A stretch of 64,000 nt of DNA from Myxococcales bacterium (GCA_016706225.1 JADJKB010000024.1:124001-188000), one strand, 5' to 3'; numbered from the stretch's first letter, positions 7,863 through 17,376 are shown. Translations and numbers: made by a program. The notes: a model not told the origin generated them from the sequence alone.

Positions 7863-9104
7863 ATGAAGCCGTTGTACGTAGCGCTGATCGGTCTTGGTCT
7901 GGGTGCAATTGCAGGGGTCGGCGCGTGCCGCACCGATGGCTCGGATGGTGGTGGAGGTAGTGCCGGTGTCGGGGGCGGGGGTGCGGGCGGCACGGGTCAA
8001 GGTGGAACGGCCGCCGGTGGCCAGAACACGGGCGGCGTTGGCAATAGCGGCGGCGGTAATACCGGCGGCGTTGGTAATGGCGGCGGGACCGGGGGTGGCA
8101 ACTGCCCGGCGTTGGCCAAAGAGGACACGGACGCGGCGTGTTCCGACAACTGTGACAACGACGGTGACGGCTTCACTGATTGCGACGACTTCGACTGTGA
8201 AGGCAAACCCGCTGTCTGTCCGGCCAAGCCCGTCGAAAACTCGAACCCACTCTGCTCCGACGGCATCGACAACGATGGGGACAACAAGATCGACTGCGCC
8301 GACTTCGACTGCGGCCTGCTCTTGGTGTGCAAGGGTGAAAAGACGAACGCCGCGTGTTCGGACGGCAAGGACAACGACGGGGACGGCAAGATCGACTGTG
8401 CCGACACGGACTGTCAGACGGAGGCCATCGTGGTGTGTAACGGCGCGACACCGGTGAGCCCGCTGCCCGCCAAGAACACCTGGGCTGCGCTGGTCAAGAC
8501 CGCGTGCTCCGACGGCAAGGACAACGACACCAACAACTTCACCGACTGCGGCGATTTCGGCTGCAAGGACAGCATCGAGGCGCTGGACTGCAAGGACCTG
8601 CCGGTCGAGGGGGACAACAAGACCTGTTCGGACGGCCTCGACAACGACAAGGACGGAAAGACCGACTGCGCCGAGAAATCGTGCCAGGCGGAGGGCATCG
8701 TCGTGTGCAGCAAGACTACGCCGGGTCAGCCCGCGAGCCCCCTGCCGACTGCGGCACAGTGGGCGGCACTCGCCGACGCCGAGTGCAAGGATGGCAAGGA
8801 CAACGACACCAACACGTTCATCGACTGCAAGGACTTCAGCTGCTCGAAAAACCCGGTGGTCACCGTCTGCAACTCGGAGGCCAACGACGTCACGTGTGCG
8901 GACGGCAAGGACAACGACGCAAACGGGCACATCGACTGCGATGACTTCTCTTGCAGTGACAACGCCTTCGTCACGGTCTGCAAGACCGAGAAGACCTTCG
9001 CCGACTGCAGCGATGGCAAGGACAACGACAACAACGGCTTCGCGGACTGCGACGATTTCTCGTGCAACCCGAAGACCGGCACCAAGAGCCTCGCCTGTCA
9101 GTGA
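7863..9104 (+). CDS. Lipoprotein with eight MopE-like metal-binding repeats
   Basis: A 413-residue predicted lipoprotein with lipobox VGAC (Cys22) and a Gly-rich spacer to about residue 80. The rest is built from eight copies of an 18-residue motif of the form DGxDNDxDGxxDCxDxxC, with longer spacers between copies 3-4 and 5-6. The Asp/Asn pattern resembles calcium loops of thrombospondin type-3 and the putative metal-binding motif of MopE-like proteins; the two Cys per repeat probably form a disulfide. ATG 7863 was chosen because it begins the signal peptide and follows gaggag. Role unknown; probably a surface calcium- or metal-binding protein. A strong terminator follows. Confidence 0.82.
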   Translation: MKPLYVALIGLGLGAIAGVGACRTDGSDGGGGSAGVGGGGAGGTGQGGTAAGGQNTGGVGNSGGGNTGGVGNGGGTGGGNCPALAKEDTDAACSDNCDNDGDGFTDCDDFDCEGKPAVCPAKPVENSNPLCSDGIDNDGDNKIDCADFDCGLLLVCKGEKTNAACSDGKDNDGDGKIDCADTDCQTEAIVVCNGATPVSPLPAKNTWAALVKTACSDGKDNDTNNFTDCGDFGCKDSIEALDCKDLPVEGDNKTCSDGLDNDKDGKTDCAEKSCQAEGIVVCSKTTPGQPASPLPTAAQWAALADAECKDGKDNDTNTFIDCKDFSCSKNPVVTVCNSEANDVTCADGKDNDANGHIDCDDFSCSDNAFVTVCKTEKTFADCSDGKDNDNNGFADCDDFSCNPKTGTKSLACQ

Positions 9105-9121
9105 GCGAGGGCTGAAGAAGG

Positions 9122-9153
9122 AACGGCGCCGAGCCTTGGCCCGGCGCCGTTTT
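9122..9153 (+). terminator. Intrinsic terminator after the MopE-like gene
   Basis: Perfect 10-bp arms aacggcgccg (9122-9131) and cggcgccgtt (9142-9151) with a 10-base loop, ending in a run of four T. It lies 17 bases after the lipoprotein stop and between convergent genes. Confidence 0.75.
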
Positions 9154-9174
9154 CCGTTCAGAGAACGGCCGTGG

Positions 9175-9921
9175 TCAGTTCATGTTGGGCTCGAACAGGC
9201 CGAGCACGGCGCCGCTCGGGTCCTGAACGGCGGAGATCTTCCCGACCTGGGGCACCTCGATCAGCGGCATCAACACCTTGCCTCCGAGTTTGGTCACCCG
9301 TTCGTTGGCCGCCGCGAGTTTTTCGACGTGCACGTAGGTGAGCCAGTTCGGCGGCATGTTCTCGGCTTTTTGCACGTCGGCGACCTGGCTCTTCTCGGTG
9401 CCGAGCACCAGCATCTCAGCCGTTGGTCCCGCGTGGGTCTGCCAGCCGAAAACCTTGGCGTAGAACGCCTTGGCTCGCTCGGGATCGCTGGTCGCGAGGG
9501 TCTCCCAGCAGAACGCGCCGACCCCAGGCCGTTCCGGCAAGGGATCCCCAGCGCTGTCGGCCTGAAGCGCAGCAATCGCGGCGCCTGCGAAGTCCGTGAA
9601 CACCACGATGCGTCCCACGTCGGGGATGCTCATTGGCGGCATCACGACGTTGCCTCCCTCTGTCGCCGCGCTCTTGGCGATCGTGTCAGCGTCCGTGACC
9701 GAGACGTAGCTCAGCCAGGCCGTTGGCGCTTGGGGCATCGGCTTTTTCATCAACCCACCGATACCAATGTCACCCAGCTTGATGATGGTGTACGTCGAGC
9801 CCCCCATGTCCATGTCTTCGAACTTCCAACCGAAGAGCTCGCCATAAAAGCCCTTGGTCTTCTGGGTGTCGTCCGTCATGATCTCGCGCCAGACGACGCG
9901 GCCGATGTTGTGATGCGTCAT
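9175..9921 (-). CDS. Two-domain VOC (glyoxalase/bleomycin-resistance fold) protein
   Basis: A 248-residue protein of two similar VOC modules, each starting with a conserved exchange motif: WREIMTDDTQKTKGFYGELFGW and CWETLATSDPERAKAFYAKVFGW (each shown here only in part as WREIMT and CWETLAT). Each module ends in a DPSG or DFAG turn typical of the fold. The family includes glyoxalases and antibiotic-binding proteins; two-module proteins of this subtype are often called hydroxylases without direct proof. ATG 9921 is preceded on the minus strand by aggaggaggag, an exceptionally strong ribosome binding site. It is divergent from a TetR gene 102 bases away, which probably regulates it. Confidence 0.82.
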   Translation of the reverse strand: MTHHNIGRVVWREIMTDDTQKTKGFYGELFGWKFEDMDMGGSTYTIIKLGDIGIGGLMKKPMPQAPTAWLSYVSVTDADTIAKSAATEGGNVVMPPMSIPDVGRIVVFTDFAGAAIAALQADSAGDPLPERPGVGAFCWETLATSDPERAKAFYAKVFGWQTHAGPTAEMLVLGTEKSQVADVQKAENMPPNWLTYVHVEKLAAANERVTKLGGKVLMPLIEVPQVGKISAVQDPSGAVLGLFEPNMN

Positions 9922-10023
9922 TGCTCTCCTCCTCCTGACCGCAGCGGAATTCGCCAGCGGGGTATGTCGGGTAACATATTTTGCGCCGGGAGGAACCAGT
10001 CCGGCTAAACTCAGGCAATCCGC

Positions 10024-10632
10024 ATGGTTTACGCCCCGACGCACAAACCGAAGACCCACGCCCGGATTGTCTCCGTGGCCTCGAAGCTGTTCCGCGCGGA
10101 GGGTTTCCGCGCAACAGGCGTCGACCGCTTGATGTCCGCTGCAGGGCTGACACGCGGCGGCTTCTACGCTCACTTCCGCGACAAGAGCGCACTCCTGCTC
10201 GAGGCGCTCGAGACCGCCTTCGACGAGTCGAGTGACAATCTGTTCGCGCGCGGCCACGAGCAGCTGCGCGGCGAGGACTGGGTGCGAGCGGCGGCGCGTC
10301 GTTACCTCTCGCCCGCGCACCGTAGCGAGGCGGCACAGGGCTGTGCCGTGCCGTCGTTGGGCGCGGAGGTCGCGCGCGCACCGGCCCCCGCGCGACGCGT
10401 GTTTGGGCGCCGCATCGCGGCTGTCATTGACGGCATGACCGAGCGTTTGGGGGGAGGAACCCAGGCGCGGCGGCGAGCCATCACTCTGCTGTCTTCCTGG
10501 GCCGGCGGCATACTCTTGTCCCGCGCGACCCTCGATCCGAAGCTGTCCGAAGAAATCCTGGCGGCGGTTCGCGCCGAGTCGGCGGCACCGGACCGAACGC
10601 GCGGTCGCCAAGGGTCCGGCGCCCGAAGATGA
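10024..10632 (+). CDS. TetR-family transcriptional regulator
   Basis: A 202-residue regulator. The N-terminal helix-turn-helix is clear: KLFRAEGFRATGVD then SAAGLTRGGFYAHFRDK, at about residues 18-60, with the GFYxHF recognition-helix signature. The C-terminal ligand-binding domain resembles regulators of the AcrR/NemR type. It is transcribed divergently from the VOC gene with a shared promoter region at 9922-10023, so autoregulation and repression of the VOC gene are likely. Effector unknown. Confidence 0.85.
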   Translation: MVYAPTHKPKTHARIVSVASKLFRAEGFRATGVDRLMSAAGLTRGGFYAHFRDKSALLLEALETAFDESSDNLFARGHEQLRGEDWVRAAARRYLSPAHRSEAAQGCAVPSLGAEVARAPAPARRVFGRRIAAVIDGMTERLGGGTQARRRAITLLSSWAGGILLSRATLDPKLSEEILAAVRAESAAPDRTRGRQGSGARR

Positions 10633-10700
10633 CGCGGCTTTGTCGCGCCGCATGACAATTGTTGGCGTCGCCAAGGAGCGGGCGTCTACGATCGAGCACC

Positions 10701-11975
10701 TTGACCGAGCCGCCCGCCCCGCCCGAATCCCTGCCGCGACGGTTCGGGCGGTACATGCTGTTCGACAAGGTCGGCGAGGGCGGGATGGCGCGCATCTACC
10801 TCGGGCGCTTCAGCACGGAGCTCGGCGCAAAACGTCTGGTCGTGGTCAAGCAGATCTTGCCCCTCCTGGCTAGCAGCCAGGAGTTCTCGCGGCTGTTGAT
10901 CGAAGAGGCGAAGCTCGCGGCCGGGCTCTCACACGGGAACGTGGTTCAAGTCATCGACCTCGGCCGCGAGGACGAGGTGCTCTACATCGCCATGGAGTAC
11001 GTCGAGGGGTTCGACCTCTCGGATCTGCTCCGGCGCTGCTCACGCAGCAAGACTCCGCTGCCAATCGAGTTCTCGCTCCTGATCGTGATCGAAACCCTGC
11101 GAGCCCTCGACTACGCGCATCGCAAGAAGGACGAACACGGCAAACCCCAGGGCATCGTGCACCGAGACGTCTCGCCGTCCAACGTGCTCGTCAGCTTCGA
11201 TGGTGAGGTGAAACTGTGCGACTTCGGCATCGCGCGCGCGATGGGAGTGGGTGCCGAGCTCCCTGCCGAGGCCATTCAGGGCAAGGCCGGCTACATGAGC
11301 CCCGAGGCGGCAGCGGGTGAGAGTGTCGACGCGCGCTCGGATGTATTTGCCGCCGGCGTGATCCTCTGGGAGCTCCTGGCCGGGCGCCGACTCTACCGCG
11401 GGGAGTCCGGGCGCCCGCCGTCGCTCGCGCAGGCTCGCGCCGCCGAGGTACCGGAGTTGCCCGCCCGCGGTTTGCCGGAAGAAGCGCGGCTGCACCAGAT
11501 CGTGATGCGTGCCCTGGCCCGATCGCCCAAAGAGCGATTCCCCACCGCGAGGGAGTTCCTGCGCGAGCTCGAGGACTACGCGGGGGGAGCGGGACTCCTG
11601 GCGAGCCCGTTGCGCGTGGGGGAGTGGTTGATGGAGCACTTTGGTGCGGAGATCATCGAGCGGCGTCGCGCCCGGGAGCGCGCGGCGAAGGTGCACGCCG
11701 AGAAATCCGATCCATCGAACGTCGAGCTCGATTCACTCGCCGGCATGGCCGCGCCTGCAGAGCCAAGCGCTGCGGCCCCCGGGCCGGCGGAACCCGACAG
11801 CGAACCAGCGCCGGTGCGCGCCGAGAACGTCCCTCCCGCGTCGTTGGTCGGGGTCGTGCATTCTGCACGCGGACCGGACCTCGATCGCCCGCCCCAGCGC
11901 GGACCGAGCTTCCTGTTGTGGATGATGATCGGCGTCGTGTTGGCCGTGATCGCGATCGCCGCGGTGATGCGCTAG
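10701..11975 (+). CDS. Membrane-anchored Ser/Thr protein kinase
   Basis: About 424 residues from TTG 10701 (TTG 10659 is also open; the start is uncertain). The kinase domain has the glycine loop VGEGGMARIYLG, the catalytic Lys in VVVKQ, the catalytic loop HRDVSPSN and DFG. HRDVSPSN in place of HRDLKPEN is frequent in myxobacterial kinases. After an Ala/Pro linker, the last ~22 residues (LLWMMIGVVLAVIAIAAV) form one membrane segment, giving a tail-anchored kinase with its catalytic domain in the cytoplasm. priA starts 10 bases later, so they are likely cotranscribed although unrelated in function. Confidence 0.88.
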   Translation: MTEPPAPPESLPRRFGRYMLFDKVGEGGMARIYLGRFSTELGAKRLVVVKQILPLLASSQEFSRLLIEEAKLAAGLSHGNVVQVIDLGREDEVLYIAMEYVEGFDLSDLLRRCSRSKTPLPIEFSLLIVIETLRALDYAHRKKDEHGKPQGIVHRDVSPSNVLVSFDGEVKLCDFGIARAMGVGAELPAEAIQGKAGYMSPEAAAGESVDARSDVFAAGVILWELLAGRRLYRGESGRPPSLAQARAAEVPELPARGLPEEARLHQIVMRALARSPKERFPTAREFLRELEDYAGGAGLLASPLRVGEWLMEHFGAEIIERRRARERAAKVHAEKSDPSNVELDSLAGMAAPAEPSAAAPGPAEPDSEPAPVRAENVPPASLVGVVHSARGPDLDRPPQRGPSFLLWMMIGVVLAVIAIAAVMR

Positions 11976-11985
11976 ATCCTCGGGC

Positions 11986-14205
11986 GTGCTGCTCGCGAAG
12001 GTCGCCGTGCCCGTGCCGCTGGGCCAGGCCTTCACCTATTTGGTTCCACCTGGGCTGAAGCTGGAGCGCGGCGCGCGGGTGTTGTGCGACTTCGGTCGGC
12101 GCAAGGTGCTCGGCGTCGTGATTGAAGTAGCCGACCGCGAGCCGGAGATCCCCGTCGACAAGCTGCGTCCCATCCGTGCGTTGGTCGATGCCGAACCGGT
12201 GTTGCCAGAAGAGCTGCTCGACTTCTTGCTCGAACTCGCGCGTTATTACCTGGCGCCCATCGGTGAGGTCATGCGTCTGGCGTTGCCGGCTGTGGAGCGC
12301 ACGTCCGCCCGCGCGCTGGGTGAAGACCAGGTTGCCTCCGTCGGACGCGTGGTGCAGCTTGCCAGGGCCGTTCCCGGCCCTCTGCCCCCGGGCCTCCGCG
12401 GGCAGGCTCGCGCCATTCACGAGCACCTGTCGGCGTCTGGACCGGCGGAAATCTCGGGGCTGGTGGCGCGCTGGGGGAACGCTCGCGCAGCGGTGAAACG
12501 CCTGGTGGAAGCGGGTCTCGTCTCGATCGAGGAGGCTCAGCGGAGCCGCGATCCGTTCTTCGCCCTGGAGGTCCAGCGCGACGTTCCCCCGAACCTGACG
12601 GCGCCGCAGGCCAACGCCGTGTCGATCATTGCGAGCCAACTCGACCGACGCGAGCGTGGAGCGTTCCTCTTGCACGGCGTGACGGGGTCGGGAAAGACCG
12701 AGGTCTACCTGCGCGCGGTGGAACGGACGCTGGCGGCGGGTGGGGGCGCCATCGTGCTGGTGCCCGAGATCGCCCTCACTCCTCAGCTGGTAGGGCGTTT
12801 TCGCGCACGCCTCGGCGAGCGCATCGCCGTGATGCACAGCGGACTGGGCGACGGCGAGCGACATGCCATGTGGAAAGCGCTCCGCAGCGGCGACGTGAAG
12901 ATCGTGGTCGGCGCGCGCTCCGCTCTGTTCGCTCCGGTGCAGACCCTCACGCTGATCTGCGTCGACGAAGAGCACGACGGATCGTTCAAACAAGAAGAAG
13001 GTGTCCGTTACAACGCGCGCGACATGGCGCTCTTGCGTGCGCACCGCGCCCAGGCCGTGTGTGTGCTCGGCTCCGCGACTCCTTCGCTCGCGAGTGAGCT
13101 CGCCGTGCGGACCGAGCGCATCCAACGCCTGAGTTTGCCGGAGCGAGCCCGCGCGAACGCCGTGCTCCCCAAGGTCGAGCTGATCGATCTGCGGAGGGTG
13201 GGTGCGGGGCCGTCGGGACATCGCCTCTTGAGTTTGCCGTTGCACCGCGCGCTCGAGCGCACGCTGGCCGCTTCGGGGCAGGCCATCTTGTTCCTCAATC
13301 GCCGAGGCTTTGCCCCGAGCCTCTTGTGCGAGGCATGTGGCAAGGTGACGGAGTGCCCGAGTTGCTCGGTGGCCCTCACGCTCCACCGGAGCCGGCGCGC
13401 GCGGCTGACCTGCCATTATTGCGACCACGAGGCGCCCATCCCCGACAAGTGCGCGAGCTGCGGCAGCGGGCGGCTCAGTGAGGAAGGGGCCGGAACGGAG
13501 CGCATCGAGTCGGCGCTCTCCGAGGCCTTCCCGAACGCACGCATCGCGCGGCTGGACCGCGACGTGGGAGCCGGTGTGAAGGGGGAGCGCATCCTCGACC
13601 GCATGCGCAAACGTGAGATCGACGTGCTCGTTGGTACCCAGATGGTCACCAAGGGTCACGATCTTCCGGACGTGACGCTGGTCGGCGTGCTCAACGCGGA
13701 CGCCGCGCTCGCCATGCCCGACTTCCGCGCAGCCGAGCGCGCATTTCATCTGCTCGTTCAGGTCGCGGGTCGCGCCGGGCGAGGGGACGTTCCTGGCACC
13801 GTCCTGATCCAGACCTGGCAACCCGAACACCCCGCGGTGATGCTGGCGTCTCGGCACGATGTAGCGGGGTTCGTGGCGCGCGAGCTCGATGACCGCCGGG
13901 AGCTCGGTTACCCTCCCTTCAAGCGCATTGCCTTGATCCGCATCGAGGCAGTGGATGAACAGCGGGCGCGGGAGCGGGCCCGTGAGCTTGCGGTGCTGGC
14001 AAAGCGTGCGGCGGGCCCGAAGGTGGAAGTGCTCGGCCCGGCGCCGGCGCCGCTGCCGCGCCTGCGCAATCGATTTCGTTTTCGCTTCATGCTGCGCGCC
14101 GAGGAGCGTGCGGACTTGCGGCCCGTGCTGCTAGCGATTGCGCGAGCACCCAGCGACCGCGCGATTCGGGTCGTCATCGACGTCGACCCCATCAACATGC
14201 TGTGA
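11986..14205 (+). CDS. priA: Primosomal replication helicase PriA
   Basis: A 739-residue superfamily-2 helicase that reloads the replisome at stalled forks. It has the N-terminal 3'-DNA-binding domain (PLGQAFTYLVP), Walker A GVTGSGKT at residues 231-238, DEEH at 327-330, and a zinc-binding segment starting at Cys448 with eight Cys in CxxC pairs (CEAC, CPSC, CHYC, CASC), all standard for PriA. LVGTQMVTKGHDLPDVTLV is the C-terminal helicase motif. GTG start 10 bases after the kinase stop. Length is normal. Confidence 0.95.
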   Translation: MLLAKVAVPVPLGQAFTYLVPPGLKLERGARVLCDFGRRKVLGVVIEVADREPEIPVDKLRPIRALVDAEPVLPEELLDFLLELARYYLAPIGEVMRLALPAVERTSARALGEDQVASVGRVVQLARAVPGPLPPGLRGQARAIHEHLSASGPAEISGLVARWGNARAAVKRLVEAGLVSIEEAQRSRDPFFALEVQRDVPPNLTAPQANAVSIIASQLDRRERGAFLLHGVTGSGKTEVYLRAVERTLAAGGGAIVLVPEIALTPQLVGRFRARLGERIAVMHSGLGDGERHAMWKALRSGDVKIVVGARSALFAPVQTLTLICVDEEHDGSFKQEEGVRYNARDMALLRAHRAQAVCVLGSATPSLASELAVRTERIQRLSLPERARANAVLPKVELIDLRRVGAGPSGHRLLSLPLHRALERTLAASGQAILFLNRRGFAPSLLCEACGKVTECPSCSVALTLHRSRRARLTCHYCDHEAPIPDKCASCGSGRLSEEGAGTERIESALSEAFPNARIARLDRDVGAGVKGERILDRMRKREIDVLVGTQMVTKGHDLPDVTLVGVLNADAALAMPDFRAAERAFHLLVQVAGRAGRGDVPGTVLIQTWQPEHPAVMLASRHDVAGFVARELDDRRELGYPPFKRIALIRIEAVDEQRARERARELAVLAKRAAGPKVEVLGPAPAPLPRLRNRFRFRFMLRAEERADLRPVLLAIARAPSDRAIRVVIDVDPINML

Positions 14206-14236
14206 CCGAGGGCCGAGATCCGCTATGGGTGGCCCC

Positions 14237-14776
14237 ATGGCGTCACGCCGCCGAGCTCTCCTCTGGGTCACCTTGCTGACTCTGTGCCCAGGGGTTGCGC
14301 GCGCCTATGAAGAGCAGTGGCACGTGGGCGCCGGGCTTGGCGCCGCCGAGTTCGTGGGTTCGGAGTCGGGGCTCGCCCCCATGCTCGGTGTTCACGCCGC
14401 GTACGACGTCTCGGACATGTTCGACTTCCGGATCGAGCTCGGAGCGGCCCGCCACGAGTTCGTGGATGGGGAGGTGACGACGCTCTATTCAGCGGGCGCC
14501 GGCGTCGTCTACAAACTCGACGTGCTCGAGTGGGTCCCCTACGTGGGAATCCTCGGGGGTTACTACGCGTTCTCCGGTGGACGATGGCCGTCTCACCTGA
14601 AGCAGCGAGAGCTCGGTGTGTCGATTCCGCTCGGTCTCGACTACACCTTCTCGCGGACGTTCGGTGTCGGTGCGCAGATCCGCTACCATGGGTTTCAGAG
14701 CGATCCGCTCAGCGGCGTGGGGGACGCGCCGTATTTCAGCGCGCTCTTGCGCGCCGAGTATCGCATCGGCTGGTGA
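14237..14776 (+). CDS. Outer-membrane beta-barrel protein, OmpW/OmpA-like fold
   Basis: A 179-residue protein with a signal peptide ending ARA-YEE and then alternating aromatic/polar beta strands, finishing in LLRAEYRIGW, an aromatic C-terminal strand typical of outer-membrane barrels. The small size suggests an 8-stranded barrel. ATG 14225 is an equally possible start 4 codons upstream. Function unknown; perhaps structural or a small-molecule pore. Confidence 0.65.
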   Translation: MASRRRALLWVTLLTLCPGVARAYEEQWHVGAGLGAAEFVGSESGLAPMLGVHAAYDVSDMFDFRIELGAARHEFVDGEVTTLYSAGAGVVYKLDVLEWVPYVGILGGYYAFSGGRWPSHLKQRELGVSIPLGLDYTFSRTFGVGAQIRYHGFQSDPLSGVGDAPYFSALLRAEYRIGW

Positions 14777-14935
14777 CGAGGCCGGTCGGAGGGCTCGGAT
14801 TTTCGGCCGTGCCAGCCCGGCGTGCTAGGTTCCAGGCGCGTCCGTCCGGGTGTTCCAACGGGCCTCGAATCGATCGGGGACAGCGCCGGAGCCGAAGGGC
14901 GAAAAGAGTGAGCTAGGAGCTACCGGAACCGCACC

Positions 14936-17215
14936 GTGACGAAACGTTTGGGGACCCTCGCATGCCTCGCGCTGGCTTTCGCGGCTTGCACGCGAGGCTC
15001 GGTGTCGCCGCCGACGCCGAGCGAGGCGGCGCCCCCCGTGCTGCAGAGTGCGCCCCCATCAGCCAGCGCTTCCACTGCGGCGGTCGGCGTCCCCGACGTT
15101 CCGCCGGCGGAGTGGACCGCGGCCATTCGCTTGCAGCGTTGGGCCGATGCGGCCCGGCTCATCGAGGCCCTCGGGCCCAAACAAGAGCGCCCCGAGGTGC
15201 GTTTCGCCCGTGCTCGGGTCGCAAGGCAGCTCGGCGACGACAAGACCGCGCTCGAGCGGCTGACCGGGCTCGAGAAGGCGCTGCCGGTGCTGGCGATGGA
15301 AATTGCGGAGCTGCGCGCGGAGGCCCAAGCGAACGTGGGCCCGTTCGAGCCTGCCGCGCGCTTCTTCGAGGCAAAGAACACCGCCGCTGCGCTGACCCGC
15401 GCGGCGCTCGCGTGGGAGCGCGCGGGGAAGTTGGCTGAAGCGCGGCGCACGGTGGACCGTGCGGTGGGGCTGGCGAGCGCGCGCAGCAAACGCAAGAAGA
15501 ACACTCCGTCGAACGATGAGATCGAGGCTCGGCACACGCGGGCGCTGATCGCAGAAAAACAAGGGGCTACCGAGCTTGCCACCACTGAGCTCAGGTGGCT
15601 CGCGACGTTCGCCCCCACCGCGGACTTTGCCGGCGACGTGGACGCACGCTTGGCGAAGCTCGCACCCAAACGCGCGCTCGGAAAGCGTGAGCGCTACGAC
15701 CGTGCGCTGTCGATGGCCAATGCGGGGAAGGTCGAGCTGGTGGAGCGCGAGATCGCGGCGCTGGCCACCACGGATGGCCCGGCTGTCAGCAAGGCCGAGG
15801 AGCTACACGCCCGCGCCTGGGCGCTGTATCAAGCGCGGGACTTTGCGAAGGCGTCGGAGCTCTTGCGCGAGGCATCGAAGGCCGGCGGAGAGAACGCGGC
15901 CCACGACCTGTTCTACGCAGCGCGCGCGCTGTCCCGCGCACACAAAGACGAACAGGCGATTGCCCTGTATGGCGAGGTGGCTCGGAAGTTCAAGTCCAGC
16001 GCATTTGCCGAACAAGCGCGATTTTTGGCCGCCCGGCTGCTGTATGTGAGCGGTCGCTGGAAGGAGGCGGCGACGGCCTACGCCGCCTACACGAAGCGCC
16101 ACGCGAAGGCGGGTCGGTTTGCGGAACAAGTCCAGTACGAGCAAGCGGTTGCCTGGCTGGCCTCGAATCAAAATGAGAAGGCCGCCAAGGCGCTGGGCCG
16201 ACTGGCGGAGGTCGAGACCAACGATCACGATCGCGCCGGGGCACAGGAGCTCGCGGCCGTGGCGCTGGCTGGCAGCGGCAAAAAGGCCGAAGCCATCAAG
16301 TTGTTCAAACGTGTGGTGGACGAGCGCCCGCTCTCGTTCGCGGCTCTTGCTGCCGCCGCCCGTCTCGCGCAGCTCGGGCAGCCGGCTCCGTCGCCCATCG
16401 AGCCGCCCAAGCTCGGTCCGGTGCGTGAGGAGCTGTCGGTGCCTCTGCCGCCAAAGGTCCGGCTGCTCGAGGCACTCGGCTTCGAGTTGGAGGCAGAGGA
16501 CGAGCTGCGAGGGCAAGAGGAGGCGATTCGTCGCCAGCATGCGCCCCGCGGCGACGAAGCGTTGTGCCGCATGTACGGCGAGCTCGGGCCCGCCGCACGT
16601 CGTTACCGGGTGGGACAGCGCGCCGCACGCCCGACGGATCTCAATCGCGCGCCGGCGCCGGACACCCGCTGGCTCTGGGACTGCATCTATCCACGCCCTT
16701 ACGAAGACCTGGTGCGCAGTGCGGAGAAACAGTGGGGCCTGCCGAGCGATCTGCTGTACGCCGTGATGCGACAGGAGAGCGCGTTCTCGCCGACCGTCGT
16801 GTCACCCGCCAAAGCAGTCGGACTGCTCCAGTTGATCCCTCCGACGGCCAAGAACGTCGCGAAGGAGCTGGAGCTCGCCTTCGAACCGCTGCTGCTCGCG
16901 AGTCCGGACTACAACATCCGCCTCGGTAGCTTCTACCTCTCCAAGGTCCTCGGCACCTTCGGGGGCAACGTCGCCCTGGCGGCGGCCGCATACAACGCGG
17001 GCCCGAGCGCCGTCAGTCGCTGGCTCGAGACCGGTGAGAAGCTGCCGCTCGACGTCTTCGTCGGCCGGATCCCTTACGATGAGACTCGGGGCTACGTGGG
17101 GCGTGTGGTCGGGAACCTGGCCCGCTACGCCTATCTCTCCGGAGGCGAAGCCGCCGTGCCTGCCCTCTCGCTCGAAATCCACAAGGGGCTTCGGGCTAGT
17201 CGCGAAGCCTATTGA
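14936..17215 (+). CDS. Lipoprotein lytic murein transglycosylase (Slt70-like)
   Basis: A 759-residue protein with lipobox FAAC (Cys18), a long superhelical Ala-rich TPR-like domain (about 60-560), and a C-terminal SLT domain. The SLT motif RQESAFSP carries the catalytic Glu614, followed by AVGLLQLIPPTA and AAYNAGPSAV, all hallmarks of the family 1 transglycosylases that cleave peptidoglycan between MurNAc and GlcNAc. Probably anchored to the outer membrane. GTG start chosen because it gives the signal peptide. Confidence 0.9.
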   Translation: MTKRLGTLACLALAFAACTRGSVSPPTPSEAAPPVLQSAPPSASASTAAVGVPDVPPAEWTAAIRLQRWADAARLIEALGPKQERPEVRFARARVARQLGDDKTALERLTGLEKALPVLAMEIAELRAEAQANVGPFEPAARFFEAKNTAAALTRAALAWERAGKLAEARRTVDRAVGLASARSKRKKNTPSNDEIEARHTRALIAEKQGATELATTELRWLATFAPTADFAGDVDARLAKLAPKRALGKRERYDRALSMANAGKVELVEREIAALATTDGPAVSKAEELHARAWALYQARDFAKASELLREASKAGGENAAHDLFYAARALSRAHKDEQAIALYGEVARKFKSSAFAEQARFLAARLLYVSGRWKEAATAYAAYTKRHAKAGRFAEQVQYEQAVAWLASNQNEKAAKALGRLAEVETNDHDRAGAQELAAVALAGSGKKAEAIKLFKRVVDERPLSFAALAAAARLAQLGQPAPSPIEPPKLGPVREELSVPLPPKVRLLEALGFELEAEDELRGQEEAIRRQHAPRGDEALCRMYGELGPAARRYRVGQRAARPTDLNRAPAPDTRWLWDCIYPRPYEDLVRSAEKQWGLPSDLLYAVMRQESAFSPTVVSPAKAVGLLQLIPPTAKNVAKELELAFEPLLLASPDYNIRLGSFYLSKVLGTFGGNVALAAAAYNAGPSAVSRWLETGEKLPLDVFVGRIPYDETRGYVGRVVGNLARYAYLSGGEAAVPALSLEIHKGLRASREAY

Positions 17216-17220
17216 GCGGA

Positions 17221-17263
17221 CGCCAGAACATCCCAGACATTCCGGGGGTGTGGTGTTCTGGCG
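17221..17263 (+). terminator. 10-bp perfect inverted repeat after the transglycosylase
   Basis: Arms cgccagaaca and tgttctggcg, separated by 23 bases, start 5 bases after the stop codon. It could be a terminator without a T-run or a binding site; it lies about 85 bases before the next promoter. Confidence 0.45.
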
Positions 17264-17325
17264 ACATGACCGCGACCTCGTTGTCCCGGTCGCGGGCCAG
17301 CCACCCCCGACTTTTTCCCGACGAA

Positions 17326-17353
17326 TTCTTGGGGGCCCGGATGTTGCTATAAC
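17326..17353 (+). promoter_or_regulatory. Predicted sigma-70-type promoter
   Basis: ttcttg (17326-17331) and tataac (17348-17353) with a 16-base spacer, followed by a gggagg ribosome site at 17366-17371 and ATG 17377. This would give a short leader of about 15-20 bases for the lipoprotein gene. Confidence 0.5.
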
Positions 17354-17376
17354 GGGTGGCTCATCGGGAGGCATTG

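Noticed and set aside
11653..13857. Long minus-strand open frame (734 codons) opposite the kinase end and priA
   Set aside because: It is the antisense shadow of priA; no motifs, His/Arg-rich composition typical of GC-rich shadows.
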